Origin: Candidatus Poseidoniaceae archaeon
GTDB taxonomy: Archaea > Thermoplasmatota > Poseidoniia > Poseidoniales > Poseidoniaceae
Direction of reading: 5' to 3'
NCBI GenBank assembly: GCA_022425585.1
Contig: JAKMFF010000129.1
Location: forward strand, 1-6,629
DNA: 6,629 bases
How positions within the stretch are numbered: the stretch's first letter is position 1; the number at the start of each line of letters is the position of its first letter. Shown here in pieces: positions 6,391 through 6,629 of the stretch. The position numbers were made by a program, and so were the translations under genes. The notes below the pieces were generated by a model. It had not been told where the DNA came from, did no database searches, and worked only from the letters and a program-made list of their open reading frames with translations.

Positions 6391-6629
6391 TCAAGCAGTC
6401 TTAGCATCAGGTGAATCTGAATCTCCACCAATAACTCCAGCTCTCTTGAACAGCCAATAAATTAAGTAACCAATAGACACATTAAGACTGATAAATCCAG
6501 CCATTCTAGCGATATACCATTGCGTAGAGAATCCAAATTCATGAATTCCAAAGAACTTTCCAGTTGGATTATCATCAGTTGCATTCCATAGAGAATCAAT
6601 AAATGACAGGATACTTGATTCTGTACCAA
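6391..6629 (-). CDS. C-terminal part of an uncharacterised membrane protein (cut by window edge)
   Basis: An open frame enters from the right edge on the minus strand and runs 78 codons to a TGA at 6391-6393. The visible residues begin GTESSILSFIDSLWNATDDN, continue through a soluble, partly aromatic stretch (GKFFGIHEFGFSTQWYIA), then a probable membrane helix at about residues 43-60 of the fragment (AGFISLNVSIGYLIYWLF). A short polar tail, KRAGVIGGDSDSPDAKTA, follows. The positive KR just after the helix suggests a cytoplasmic C-terminus. The stop is 11 bases from the ATG of the EamA transporter, so this is probably the upstream gene of the same operon. Nothing here identifies a family. Support is the open frame, protein-like composition and spacing. 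Confidence 0.65.
   Translation of the reverse strand, partial: GTESSILSFIDSLWNATDDNPTGKFFGIHEFGFSTQWYIARMAGFISLNVSIGYLIYWLFKRAGVIGGDSDSPDAKTA

Noticed and set aside
6392..6394. TTG start for the EamA transporter, giving a TTGA overlap with the preceding stop
   Set aside because: It has no ribosome-site match upstream, whereas ATG 6379 has GTGA at suitable spacing; the first five residues also add nothing conserved. The option is not fully excluded.

Overview
The window is 6.6 kb of compact, AT-leaning prokaryotic DNA, most likely from a planktonic archaeon of the Thermoplasmatota / marine group II (Poseidoniales) type. The archaeal assignment rests on a TrmY-type tRNA pseudouridine-54 N1-methyltransferase, which is essentially an archaeal family. 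It is supported by short Shine-Dalgarno matches of the GGTGA kind and by AT-rich, TATA-like elements rather than clear -35/-10 boxes. The order-level placement is inferred from overall gene style and is less certain. I see no RNA genes, mobile elements, CRISPR arrays or phage modules. No stretch over 300 bases lacks a gene.

Layout. Bases 1-696 (+) hold the 3' part, or nearly all, of a gene for an uncharacterised acidic protein ending in a CxxC/CxxC zinc ribbon. After a 126-base AT-rich spacer comes a MamK-like bacterial-type actin gene (823-1848, +). It converges, six bases apart, on a gene for a four-helix membrane protein with its own C-terminal zinc ribbon (1855-2490, -). A 98-base divergent spacer separates that gene from a two-gene + strand operon: coaBC (2589-3785), for the 4'-phosphopantothenate to 4'-phosphopantetheine steps of CoA synthesis, and trmY (3794-4414). 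trmY runs 14 bases into the end of a converging minus-strand operon. Read in its own direction, that operon is a membrane protein cut by the window edge (6391-6629), an EamA/DMT-family transporter (5393-6379) and an enlarged SurE-type nucleotidase (4401-5384).

How the genes fit together. coaBC and trmY are housekeeping genes that are probably co-transcribed for convenience. SurE and the DMT transporter are tightly spaced and could belong to nucleotide or metabolite turnover, but no specific substrate is indicated. The outstanding item is the actin homologue. Along its whole length it resembles the magnetosome-filament actin MamK more than MreB, ParM, Ta0583 or crenactin, yet no other magnetosome gene is visible. 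It therefore probably represents a MamK-family cytoskeletal filament with a non-magnetosome role in an archaeon.
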